A DNA stretch of 64,000 nt, taken from the NCBI RefSeq assembly GCF_043641665.1, contig NC_092190.1, positions 16,217,548 to 16,281,547 of the forward strand. The letters run 5' to 3'. Shown here piece by piece: positions 27,160 to 39,861 of this stretch. Source of the DNA: Enoplosus armatus. Its lineage: Eukaryota; Chordata; Actinopteri; Centrarchiformes; Enoplosidae. The translations under genes were made by a program, and so were the position numbers. How positions within the stretch are numbered: position 1 is the stretch's first letter; each line of letters starts with the position of its first letter. The notes below the pieces were generated by a model. That model saw only the letters and a list, made by a program, of their open reading frames with translations, did no database searches and was not told the origin of the DNA.

Positions 27160-28205
27160 TACTATATTTGGAAATACTCATACCCCTTACCAAAGTAAAA
27201 GTACCAATGTAAAAATACTCCATTACAAGTAAAAGTCCCACAAAATCCTGATTAAGTGAAAGTACAGAGGTAATATAAGCAAAATGTACTTGAAGCATCA
27301 AAAGGAAACATACTCGTTCTGCAGGAAAATGGCCCCTGTGACCATTTATTATTATAGATCACATTATTAGATGTTAATACTGATGCATCAATGCACATTT
27401 AACATTCTACTGTTATAACTGGAAAGGGTGGAGCTAGTTTTAAATACTGTTGAGTATTTAGTCCAGTGGTTCCCAGCCTATGGTCACAAGATAAATCTGA
27501 GGTGTGAGATGATTAAAAGTTTTTATTTATTTTTGTGGAGTTTTCTTTAATTTTTACTTGTCTGTGTTGAACAGTTAATTACATGATACCATCGGAGAAG
27601 TTTACAAGGGGAAAGGTCTCTTTGCCACCTGTACATGGCAATCTATATAAGTCTTTATAAAACAGCAACCAAATATAGATTTAGTGATTACCCTTAATCA
27701 ATTTCCGCTCTTGCCACAGGCCTGAACCACTTGAGTTAATTTAGTGATGTCCATTAGCATTTTAATGTCATGTTATGGGGAGGTGACTCAGTGCAGCAGG
27801 TGTCCTTGCATGGTATTTTCAAGAGACTGAAATAAACATTCATTCAACATGAAAAGGTTGAATGACAACTTTGCTCTTTCAATCAATCCCTGATAGCTTC
27901 ACAATCATCAGTTACACACATTGGGGCTTTCATGCAACTATTTTCAGCATGTAACAAGCCTTTACCAGCCAAGCTTTTGTAGGAGGGTATGCCCTGCTCA
28001 AAAACAGTTGGATAAATTAATTTCATAAATTGAGTAAAAAGCCAAACAATAAGCATATATTTACAAGGATGCTCTCATAATTGAAGTCTGGCTTTATTTG
28101 GTTGCTGTTTTGTATTTGATATGACTGCTTGTGTAATTAAACAAGCATCTTGGCAAAATGCGATCATCCAGCATTGAAACAGCTGAGAATCACTGTTCTC
28201 CAAAG
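27160..28205. repeat. composite of teleost interspersed repeats
   Basis: The first part (about 27185-27460) has AAGTAAAAGTACCAATGTAA, TCCATTACAAGTAAAAGTCC and CTGATGCATCAATGCACATT, a repeat whose opposite-strand form recurs near 62280-62430. The second part (from about 27465) has CAGTGGTTCCCAGCCTATGG and GTCACAAGATAAATCTGAGG, another common teleost family, ending near GAGAATCACTG at 28184-28194. Confidence 0.55.
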
Positions 28206-29259
28206 CGTCAGGGGGCTGAGGTGGAAGTGACAAACTCGGCTGCAGAAAATGGGGTAAACCTTGGAGGATAAAATTAGTAAATCATTAAAAACTTAATCTT
28301 GACATTGGATTCTTTAAGCCCAGTAAAATGATCCAAGATGTTCAGTATCTGTAACTGTACGCAATGTGTATTGGTACTGATTGGAAGTCACGGTGTGTGA
28401 CAAGAAGTGTCAGTAGCTTATCTCTGGAAGTGGAAAATTATTTCACTCTGTTACTGAAGCTGTAATCAACACTGTCATGATACGTGCTACACATTTTTAT
28501 TACAAATTATATTTACTAAATCAAAAAGCATGTACGTTAGTATTTTTGAATCATACAAATCTTGCGCAACAAACCTGAGTTACATCATAGCTTTCTGCAT
28601 CATGCAGCATATGTTGTTGGAAATCCCATATAATGTACATTGTTGTGCATATTTGTGTAGAGAAAACTGTGTGCTGATTAAACCACAGAATCAGTGCTCA
28701 GATGGCAGTAAAAGTCATGATTTTCAAAAATGAGGTCCTATTTGACTAATTATCACAGCAGCATTAGTAGCCTCCAATAAGAGTAGACTGGTGTGATGGA
28801 CACTAACATCCATTAGTCAGCCAAAGTGCAGACAGGAGCTGCACTGCTCCAGGAACATGTTCTTAGAGTTTATCCTGGGAAATTACGGATTAAATCTAGT
28901 GTCATGCCTCTGTTGTTTCTGTCATGTGAGACCTCTTTGGCAGTAGTTAATAAGACAGTCAGTGAGCCGAAGGGAGCAATATGCTGGATGTACAGAAAAG
29001 GATCATACGGCACATCAAGCAGCCAAGCAGCAGCACTGACGGAGTCCCCTCCATCACACACTAATTCCACCTCTGCAGAGAAGGCATGGACAGCTGCAAG
29101 AGATCCGTTTTTTTCAAGGTCAACTAGAAAGTGAGCTGTCAGAACAATTAGTCAAGTAGGCAATCTCGAGAAAAACCCATTTTTAAAGTAGGCTTCAATG
29201 TGAGTGGGTTTCAAAAAATAACTTTCTCCACTATCTTTCTGTAACAAAATATTCATTGA

Positions 29260-29389
29260 AAGGTGCGACAAGGGAGGAAGCAAGGATGGGCGACTTCATA
29301 TTGGAACGTATCCCATAGACGGAACAGCACTTTTTACCCGGAGCTGCTAATCATCTACACTGCCCGCTCCGTTACAGAACCAGGCGGAG
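29260..29389 (+). promoter_or_regulatory. dhrsx: 5' UTR and promoter region of dhrsx (inferred)
   Basis: Sequence directly before the dhrsx start is richer in G+C than its surroundings. GCTAGC/GCTAAC motifs like those near znf148 occur just downstream in intron 1 (near 29530 and 29717-29742). No TATA box or exact transcription start could be picked out. Confidence 0.35.
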
Positions 29390-31736
29390 ATGTGGTCTGC
29401 TATTCGGTGTTATCTTCTACCAATTATCAGACTGTACCTGCTTGGTTTGAAGGTCCTGTTGGTTCAGCTGTTCAGCAGACCTTACAGGTTGCCAGGTCAG
29501 TTCAAGATGTTGTACGGTAACTTTACACCTGCTAGCTACGTTCACAAGTTAAGCTTAGTGTTACATTCCGTAACGTGGCAACCTTACGGTCTTTTGAGTT
29601 ATGGACATTGTAGTCTCCAGCTACATACAGAACATATACCTATACCATTAATTGGTACCTTTAGCAAGGTGACCAATGTCCATCTCGGTGTGGGCTGTCA
29701 CCGCGGTGCCGAGGCTAACTAACGTTTGCTAACGCTAGTTAGAAAGAAAAGTCAAAACATCAAGTGAAAAAGTGCTGTCTTGAGTGTTATGATCGCCGAA
29801 TTCAACAGAAGAGCTTAACGGTCCCTCTTCTTGTCAAGTTATGTTCTTCTAGTCATTTAAATTTGTCGCCAAGCGATGTGAGTTTAAATATCCACTTTTT
29901 ATAACGCAGTTTGGACTGGTGTGGCTATTCACATGAGAACAGAAGGTATCTCCGCTATAGGTCAATCAAGACGCTGAATGAAATACAGTACACTGCTAAA
30001 AGAAAGGCGCAGTGCAGCGACTCAGAACTTTGTTCACTCAGTAGATACTGTTACAGGTGTTATACTGATACAGGAATTTCATAGGAATGTTCTAGTATTT
30101 TGTGTTGTGTTGTAATAGAAATTGATCGCTAGGTCAACTGTCAGACATGCATTACAAATTACTACTTGGTATTAGTTGGTATTAATTGTGATGCAAACGC
30201 CACTACTTGTATTTGCAGAAAAGCATGATGCACTTGTGCACACATGATCAGTCTGCTTACTCCTCTAATCCATGTTGAGGTCACTACACAAGAAACTGAA
30301 TGAAACTGTAAGATGCAACATTCTTTAAGAAATTGAAGGGAAAATGTTATACAGTACCACAGGAATTTAAAAACCTAGATGAAGTCCATCTGAGTTTCAC
30401 AGGTCTTACGACAAGGACTTCTCATGTCTAGAAATAGCGACCCATCTTGAAGCTGCTTCCTTATCAAATGACATTCTCCCTGATATCTGTGTGTCCCTTT
30501 CTGCCTCTGTCAGTGATGCCCAGACAAGATGGCAAGGTTGCCATAGTGACAGGAGGAGTCAGGGGAATCGGATATGAGGTAGTCCGCCACATGGCCAGAC
30601 TGGGGGCGCATGTTATCATAGGTACAGTATCAAGCACCACACCACTGACACGCAAACAGGACTGAGTGCAAGAGATACAACCTTTTGACAGGACGAACAC
30701 AAGATACAGAGAGGTTGGCTGGTTGGCTTCTATCTGTTTACACTCAAATTGACAAACACAACAATAATAACCTTTATGTTTGTGGTCCCTTTCAAAAAAT
30801 TTAAGAGAAAATGCAACAATTAAATACACCAGTAAAATATTTAACAACACAATAAACTAAAGCAAAATAACAAAAGAGAAATGGATGGAGAACTTTAGAT
30901 AAAAGCATGTAAAGCAAGTATACATAAGTCAATATCAAAGTGACAATCCTAGGTTATTATTTATTAAAATAACTTCTGAATACACATCTTTTTCAGTATA
31001 GCGGAATAGGGTTACTGAGATATTAGGCTACAGATATATCTTCTCATGATAAACTAATGTGTTTTGTACAGCTAACAAAACCACGGCTCAGCATTGCCAG
31101 TCATATGGAATCCTCTTTGTGTGTGTGTGTCTACTTAAAAGCCTGTCACAGTCAGAGATCCTTAATTAGTATCAGGCGGTCAACAGCGCATTCAGATGCC
31201 TCTTGACTCCGTGTTGATCCATCTTAAGGTTTGGAAAAACATCAAAGCTGTTTGTTTTCATCAGTAGAAAATATGTATGATGTTCCGCTGTGAGATGATG
31301 TAAAGACTTTTTGAGCTCTACTGGGATTAAAAGGCTGTTATCAAGTGTGTGTTAAGTGCAAATTTAGGATTATGAGGAGCTTTTTTTATTTTGCATAAAA
31401 CACAGTCTGGTATTGTTCCATTAATTATTTAGTAATATTTTCTGTCGGTAGATAAATGCAATACAACAAAGTCTTATAAAGGAAATGGATAAATGCTGTA
31501 TACCATGGTTTATTTTGGCATCTATGTGAAAGTCCCATCATTTTACTGTGTACAGACACAAAAATACACATTAACTTTACACATAGTGTAAATATAAATG
31601 TTTAAACATAGTGAAAATGCCATTATATATATATCTGATATTATATCATTAGTCCTGAATTTATAGCTGCTACCATCAAAAGTTTGATATGAAAAACACG
31701 TAAAAAGGCATAGAGATATTTAATATTCAGTATGTA

Positions 31737-31769
<33 letters not shown>

Positions 31770-34700
31770 ACTGTATAAAGATAGTCAGCTGAATGAGCTC
31801 CGATTGTCCATTTATATTTATATTTATATATATCTATCTATATATCTCTCTTTCATCCTCCCTTGATGTGCCATCTAGTACCTACTTACCAAGGTGATGT
31901 ACTGCATTGATCACTCACTCATCCTGTATCCCCGGAGCCACTTGCTTAAACAGGTTCATCACGACACCTCTGATGTCCTCCCTGTCTTTCTCCTTAATGT
32001 TATGCAGTTCAAGGCTCCGTCTGTGATTAACGGTTCAGCTCCTTCTCACACTTCAGCACTTTGTTGGGCCCTAGCCCGCTGAAGTGAATGGTTTCATGCA
32101 CATTGACAAATCTGTAAATATGCCTCTTTGTGACAAAGGAAAGTGTTTTTCTCTCAGACAGATTCGTTGTCATATCTGTGCTGGCCGTTAGTCTATATTG
32201 GTGTAATTTCCTCTGCACCTTCCAGACTATTACAGGAAGAGCTTCTTGCTGTAGGTGGGTTTTGTATTCTAGGTGTGATGTTGTTGCCAGTGAGCCAAAG
32301 CAAGTTTCTCTGGAGCTATAATTTTCAATGCTGTTTTATGGTGTTTGTACAAGAGTTAGTTGGAAAGGTCTGTTAAGCTTCACAGGTTGTCTGTGGGCAT
32401 TTGTTATGTTGTGTTGAAAATTAAGAAAATAAATTCCCTTCTTAAAGAGACGCATAATATGCCAACTACTTATGGCTGAAAGTGGCTTTTCCAGGCTTAC
32501 GCTTATGTTAGCGAACGTGCAGTGAGGTTGTTCAGATAGAGATAGAGATAGCAGAAGCATAATTCCTGTTTTAATTGCAGAAATTACATGGACAACTGCT
32601 CCCAACTTAGAAGCTCCTGACATTCAAGACTGGCACAGACAGCTGAGTGGGTACATGACTGTCTAAACTGCATTGGTTGATGTGCTCGACACGTGCAGTT
32701 GCTGCACTTGTTGGAGCTTACAATGAACATGGTGTTACATTTTAGGGGGTGCTCGGGTGTCCACACAAGAGTCTGCAAGGACAGACATGAGCAGGTCACG
32801 AAGTATGAGTCACACTTAGTTACGCAGATGCAGAAAGTCTAATTTGGCAGAAACCAAACCTTTTCTGCTTTTTCAGATGCTTCTAGCTACATTTTACTGC
32901 CAAAAATTTGATTGTGAAGTGTGTTTTCTTTTTTTGTGCATTGGAGATGTTAGAGCTAGAGATGGCAATGACATGCAACAAAGGTCCCCGACCAGACCCG
33001 AACCGGGGTTTTAACCCCAAGGACACCAGGGTGCCCCAAGTCTGTGTTTTTGCATAAATGTAAATATGAAAATATAATTACAGTAACAATCCTACGACAG
33101 CTGGTCTGTCACAGTGACAGGCCTAATCTGAAGCTGTTTATATCCTGATCGTTTACATCTATAGTTTTCTCTGTGGAAGAGGCACAGGAGTAGTAAGATG
33201 GCATCCTGTTTAATTGTTTGTATTGTTGTGCTTTGTTCTTTTGTCTGGGGTTTTTTTTGCTGGGGATTTATGTTTTGAGGACATGCATTTTTCTTTTCAT
33301 CCTAAGATTTCCCCAGCAACACTCCAAAACTGGCTGCTGAGCTAACTGCCATTAGCATCTCCTCAAATGTACACTCCCACGGGGTTTAATGTCATTTCTG
33401 CTGCTCTTGTTAAACTAACAGGATCAAGTTTTACTCCTTATTCTCTGTTTGTAGTTTACAGTTACTGGGTTCAGTTTCAACTTAAGTCAATCCTCAGGTC
33501 ATCAGAATAAACCACAGACCTCTCAAAGTCTTGTGGTCGTTTCACTTGTCACAGCTAAACAGGGATTTTACATTCTGTATAAATACCCACTTGAACTTTG
33601 TTACCTAATTCACAAATTACAGAGAGGTTGTACTTCCTGCTTAGAGACCGCAAATGCAAATTAACTCGAATAATAATTAATTGTACATGTCCCTTGCATA
33701 TCAAACAGTAAACTAAATGAACTAATTGAGGTTGCACGTTAAGGTGCCCAGGTGAAACATCATGATCTGTATTTGTATTAATTGCAACTCCTAATTGATA
33801 AAACGAACAATATATTTTCCATTACCAACTTATTTTTGGTATAAAATAATGGCTTTTATCAATGCTTCTCTTCTATTTTATTTTTTCCCAGAGACAAGAC
33901 CGCAGTGGTTTAGGCACAAATTATTAACACAGAAGAAGAATAAACAACATATAAATCAAATTCATGCAGTACGTTCAATGCAACTGCAATAGAAAGGGGC
34001 AGCAGGGAAATCGTTCATTTGAAATTAAAGTAGAAACTCTACTGAGTGTGATTGTAATATAAAACTATTACTTCTTACAGATTATTAACACATCTTTTAA
34101 AGAAATTGATTTCATGGTGATTAATAAAAGTTTGCACACCACTGCGCAACAGTCTGAAATTAGAAGATTAAAAACAATCTGACCTACATTAGTTCCTATA
34201 AATTTCTGAATGCATAAAGAAGGATTCAGTCCATTAACTCTTTCAGATTCATGTCAATCTATTATTTTGTGAATTGATTGATTGTGCACTTTATTTTTAA
34301 TCTAAGATGCCAACAATTCCCTGGTTCCAGGTTCTCAAGCGTGACAATTTGCTGCTTTTCTTATTCAACAGGAAACTGAATATTGTAAGTTTCAAAGTGT
34401 TAGTCGGGGATAACTAGCAATGGGATGACATCACCTTGCTCTTTAGACAACTGCAATGAGCTTTTTTCACCCTTTCATTTTATAAACTAAGCGATCAATC
34501 AATTAATTGAGAAAATAATCAGCAGATGACGTGATAATGAAAATAATCATTAATTGCAGCCTTAGAAAATACCCTCCTCAAGCCCGCTGCCAAATAATAA
34601 TCAGGGTTGGTTGTGTCATGTTTGGTGGCTGGAGGCTCGGGGTTGGATATTGTAATGTTTTATTATTCTTTATAGAATGAATGAAGGTTTGGTCATTCAT

Positions 34701-37700
34701 TGTTGTTATTGGACTAATCCTCAGTGTCAGTTGTTTTCAATTCCGTGTTGTCGTTCATTATTCATTCACATTATTAAGATTTGAACCATAACATGGTTGG
34801 ATCTGGTTCATGTAGTGAATGAATGATGATCCAAAATGACCCAGTAGTGAAGCCACAGAAGAGGAAATCCAGTTGACAAGTGACTGAACGGCGTGTCACA
34901 ACATAGTCTGTAATAATACTTCATATCTGTTGATATCACAGCTGCCTGACTGATCAGAGTCTGCATCGAGACATCAAGCAGAGAGGAGTATGAGGAGGAA
35001 ACATGGTGTTACACATTCCAATTAGGCCATTACCACAATAAGTAACAGACGTTTGAGGTGACGATGATGAATACTGACAGGGACCCATTCATTAACTGGT
35101 CACATACCATGATTAGTAAGTTATTCTTGCACAAAATAGTTTTTCATGAAAGCCCTCTTCCACTGCAGGGTCTAAACACCTCAAAGACGCCGTGCACAGA
35201 ACAACAATATGTTCATGTGCTTGGGTTCCAGGGTCAGACTCTGTTTTCCATTCAGCTCACGAGCTTCAAAACTTTGAAGAAAACTCTGCTTTATTCATTC
35301 AGCGTGTATACCGCAAAGTCAATGTCAGAGTATCCTTGGAGACGGTTTGAGTGGAACACAAATGAGACTTGAGCCCTACGTATGATAACACACACCAAAT
35401 CAATACATGAAGAACTTGGTTAAGTGTCTGTTGAAGTCCCCGACAATCCCTTGTGTATTGAAGCTGATCCCACAGGACTCTGAGTGTATCTCCATTTCAA
35501 ATACCCCCACCCCTTGAGATAATTCATGAAGTGAGAATATTTATGGTAAAGTGGATCCCTCTCCGGTAATGGAGTGGATGCATATTTCAGGTGGAGTGGT
35601 AGCATGGTGCTTGTGTGAGGAGAGTTTATGGTTAGAGCCTCTGCACTGTCAAACACCGGGGTTTGATATTAACCAGCATACAATTGCACTTGAAGTGTTT
35701 TTGAGTAGATTTTGAATCAGAATGATGCCTTTCGGTGTGTTTTTAAGATAAGGTAATCCAACTTCAATTCATTCGTATTGGAAAATGTAGTCTTTGCAGC
35801 TGCAAAATATATTCTAGACAGAAAATGAAATAAAAATAGGACAAATGAGGTTGTGTTGAATACAAGAATACAATAGTGTGAATAGATATATATATGAATT
35901 AGTAGATCCTACCAAGAAAATAATCAAAATAAAAATGAATACAATTTCAAACTGTACAAAAATAGCAAATGTGCAGTATGAATGCCTTTCTTCTTGAGTA
36001 ATTGAATATAATAACCTTTATTTTTTTGGACAAACATGGACACAACAGTCATTGTGGGCAGGAACCGGGGCTCTATGATGCATCAGCTTTGAAAAAGTTA
36101 CTCACCTAAATATCAAAGGAAGACTTTGTGTTTTCATTCTGCTAACTGGACATAATATTTTCATTTCCCGACAAGTCAATTTGTAATTCAGCTATCTTAA
36201 AGAAATCAGTATTTACCTTCTGTCTCTTAATCAGTGCCAACCTCCTACACTTCATAAAAGTCGTGAGTGAAGGTCGATGCCAAAGACAGAAACAGTTTAT
36301 CAGCCTTTCAAATATGCAGAATAATATCTGAAGGAATCACTTAATTACTTTACTCTGAAAAGTGCCATTAAATTAGGTTTATATAATAATAAATGTATTT
36401 TGATATGTGGGATTGAGTTGGACTCACAAAGGAAATCATCTTTGTTGTATGCTATAGCGCCAGAAAAAAAGTCTCTGGAGGCCAAATTTGTTACATGAGA
36501 CTTGATGAGATTTATCTGTCAGTCACAATTCTGTGATGAGTGTTTTTCAATCCCATTAACCAAGAAGTGTACAGATTTACCAGATTTACCTTGGAACATG
36601 TGCACATCCTTTTACACCAATAATCCAGGTCTTGTCAGTGGTGAGAAATCAAATTAATTTGGCCGTTTGGTAACAAAACAAATGTCATGATATGAGAAAA
36701 CTGAAATGTAAAAAGGACAAAGTTTCATTCCCTAGCATCTTCATGAGTCAATATAGATTTATAACTAGTGGATAAACCTCACAGCACACTAGAGAATAAT
36801 GCTACACCTGTGTTTTATCCCTGAAAAATCATGAATACTGCATTTTATACCCAAAGCCATCAGTCTGCTCTGCCAGATCTGAATTATGACTTTCTGAAAG
36901 CCTCAAGTTGAACACTGATTTTCTGCATGGCCCGAACACACACTTATTGAATAGCAAAATATTGATCCCAGAGCCTGACAAACAATTGCTCTGCTTATGA
37001 CACCAGGCAAATATGTGCGGTAACACGAGCAGTCTGTCTTAACTTAAATCAACTGTTTTCTCATTAATCTTCCTCTGGGCCAAACGAACCACAGCATTTT
37101 TAAAATCCAGTTCTCGACCAAAATCGAAATGCCTTAGACAAGATCCTGAGGCCTCTGTGTCATTGTTATGTCAGGCTGTAAGGCTGTTTTTTATGTGTCC
37201 CAACTTTTAACACATAAACTTTGATTTGATCCATCCATCACTTTTGTGATTCCCGCAGCTTACTCCATACCTCCCTGTCTCTCACCATAAGCTCTCAATT
37301 CAATCATCAATGTCTTGTTTTTTTCTCCCTGTCTGTGCACACATCTTAAAAATAGCGCTGCTGTGAAAAAAAGTATCTATTTCAACCATGGACAATCACA
37401 ACAAAAAGTGACAGCCACACTTCACTGCACTTTTCATTGTGTGCCGCCATGTTTACGATGTGTCGCTTTGCATTAACAGTCACAAGGATAAAATTACCAT
37501 GACATCACAACTGATCTGACAAGGATCTGTGTTTCAAAATGCAGTGTGTGCCTTTAAAATTGAAGTGCTTTAACTTGATTTGCATTTCTTTTAAGTCCAT
37601 ATTTTACAGTCAAAGACATAGTTCAACACTTTGGAGAACAGGCTAATTTACTCACAAAAGTGAAAAGCGAGATGGAAAAGATCTATGTAAAAATCACATC

Positions 37701-39499
37701 TGTACATTAAGAACAGAGCAGGATGTGTTTAGCTTAGCTTAGCACAAAGACTGGAGGCACAGGGAAATAGCCAGGTTTGGTACCATCATGCCTATACCGA
37801 GACCATAACCTGTGCTCACTGACTGTATCTGGCAACCCACGCTATAACTGGAGATGCTGCTCAGAAGAAGTACTGTATAAATGTATAAACTGTTGTTTGT
37901 CAAGAAATGTAACTCTTAACACACAGACATGAGATTAATACTGAGCTTATTACAGGTGTGAGTGTAAGTATGAGGTGTGTGTTACTTTCTTACTCTGATT
38001 CACTCTCAGTTTATCCATTTGTTCATCTGCAGCAAGAATATTTAAGTGAATTAATTAGGTTACATTTTCAACCCCCAGCCCAAAATATTTAGTAGGCAAA
38101 TTAATACCTCGGGGCATATTTCTAATCAGTGGCTATTTTAATGGAGAGCTTTTACCATAAGCAGTTGTGCAGAAGTGTGTATTTAATGACATGCAGTGTA
38201 CTCAGTGGCTTTTTGTCCATTAGCAGAGAAGCCTGTTGAAGAGCAACTATTTGTCTAAAAAAAGTTGTATTTGAGTGAGACCACCGTGTGCCTGTTCTGT
38301 ATGTATGTATGTATGTGTGTGTGTGTGTGTGTGTATGTGTGTGTTTGTGTGACCCTTGTGACACGTCAGCCAGAAGAGCCCAGACTGAACCGCAGTGCAT
38401 CAGGGTAAATGATGCTGTGCCCTTGAAAAGGCCTGCGTGATAATCCAAGATTAGTGTGTCTCTGCGTGTGTGCGCAGAGAGAAAGTGAATGTGTGCATGT
38501 AGGCGTAGGCTGTTTGTGCGTATGAGTTTGGATAAAAAGAGAGTTTGCATGTGTGTGTTTTCATACAGTGTGTATGTCAATATGCAGCTAATCCGCACAC
38601 TTGCGAAGTGGGAGCCAGCTAATGTTTTACTAATGTTTTGTCAATCAATGTTTTGTTGATTGACTAATCACTTAATCGACTATTTGTCAGCACCGATTTA
38701 TAGGCGTCGAGAGTATAAGTTTGTGTGTGTGTGCACGTTTTGCACATACGTGTGACTAACTGAAAATGAGGGTCAGCAAATGAGACACCAGCTCTCTGTC
38801 TCTTTCTCCTCCATGTGACTTTCTCTGTTTCTGAGTACTTTCTTCTCTCTTTCATAGAAGCAGGGCTCATGTGTATGCAAACATCCTCTGTAAATAGGAA
38901 GTGTGTCCTGAGTCAATGACTGTGTCTTTCACCAGGGCGATTGAGTGTACGAGAAATATTACTATATATTAGTATCTAATGTATCTAATGTCAAACCAAT
39001 GCACAGTTTTGTGAAGCTTTGGCGTAGTAGATGTTTTCTATTTCTGGTCAATACATGCTACTTTGAGTTCTTACTGTATGAAAGCTATGGTCCCTTCCTG
39101 TTAAGACAGAAATGTTAACCAGGATTATGTTTTATTCACGACTAGTTTGTCTCTGGGTGGCCGGTCAAGTTCCAAAATGACACAACAGCTATTTTTCTGT
39201 TGCTCTTTCTCCTGGAGTAGTTGACTCATAGTGTCATTTACCATCAGGCTCACTTTTTATTTTACATCTTATACATATTAAATGGTATAATTGATGTATT
39301 TTTAAAAGTATTGTACTGTCTTTGAAACCAGAGCTGCAAACAAGCTCATCTCCCGAGGGCTAAATGGTTGTACCAAGAACTCTTTTCATTCTTGGAAATA
39401 CATTTTTACAAGATGAAAGAACACAGGACTGACAAAAAAGAAGGAAAATAAGTATTATTTCATTAAAGGCCTCTAAGGGCTTGTCAGACACTGTATTAA

Positions 39500-39545
<46 letters not shown>

Positions 39546-39662
39546 TCCTCCTCGTTCAGGTGGGAGGGATGAGCAGGAGGGTCTGGCAGCCGTTGGAAGG
39601 ATCTGTGAAGAGTACAAAGAGGCCAAAGGTAACATTGCAAACATATCTACGAAGGCATGCAT

Positions 39663-39711
<49 letters not shown>

Positions 39712-39814
39712 TGCATGTGCTTGTGTGTACTTGTTTTTGTATGCCAGTGTTAGAAGATAAAGGGCAGAGCTGCAACAGTGTGTCCCGCAGGCTTGTTTTT
39801 ACAGTCTTTCCTAG

Positions 39815-39861
<47 letters not shown>

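Larger units (their letters stand above)
16972..29260. other. gene-poor interval between the micropeptide exon and dhrsx
   Basis: No protein-coding exon could be supported on either strand in about 12 kb. The interval holds CA/GT tracts, a foldback element at about 20815-21165, SINE and other teleost repeats (22.05, 24.65, 24.9-25.3 and 27.2-28.2 kb). The remaining AT-rich unique sequence could hold the 3' exon of the micropeptide transcript or enhancers, but nothing seen proves it. Confidence 0.6.
30622..39559 (+). other. dhrsx intron 2 (about 8.9 kb)
   Basis: It runs from donor GTACAG to acceptor GTTCAG, phase 1. It contains a GT tract at 31744-31769, an AT-rich low-complexity patch at about 31808-31853, a SINE remnant at 32955-33037, teleost repeats at 34240-34565 and 37618-37830, and a mixed ATGT/GT tract at 38297-38345. 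No other coding exon is supported. Confidence 0.8.

Noticed and set aside
30464..30850. Minus-strand 128-residue frame over dhrsx exon 2
   Set aside because: Antisense of a recognised exon; no domain resemblance.
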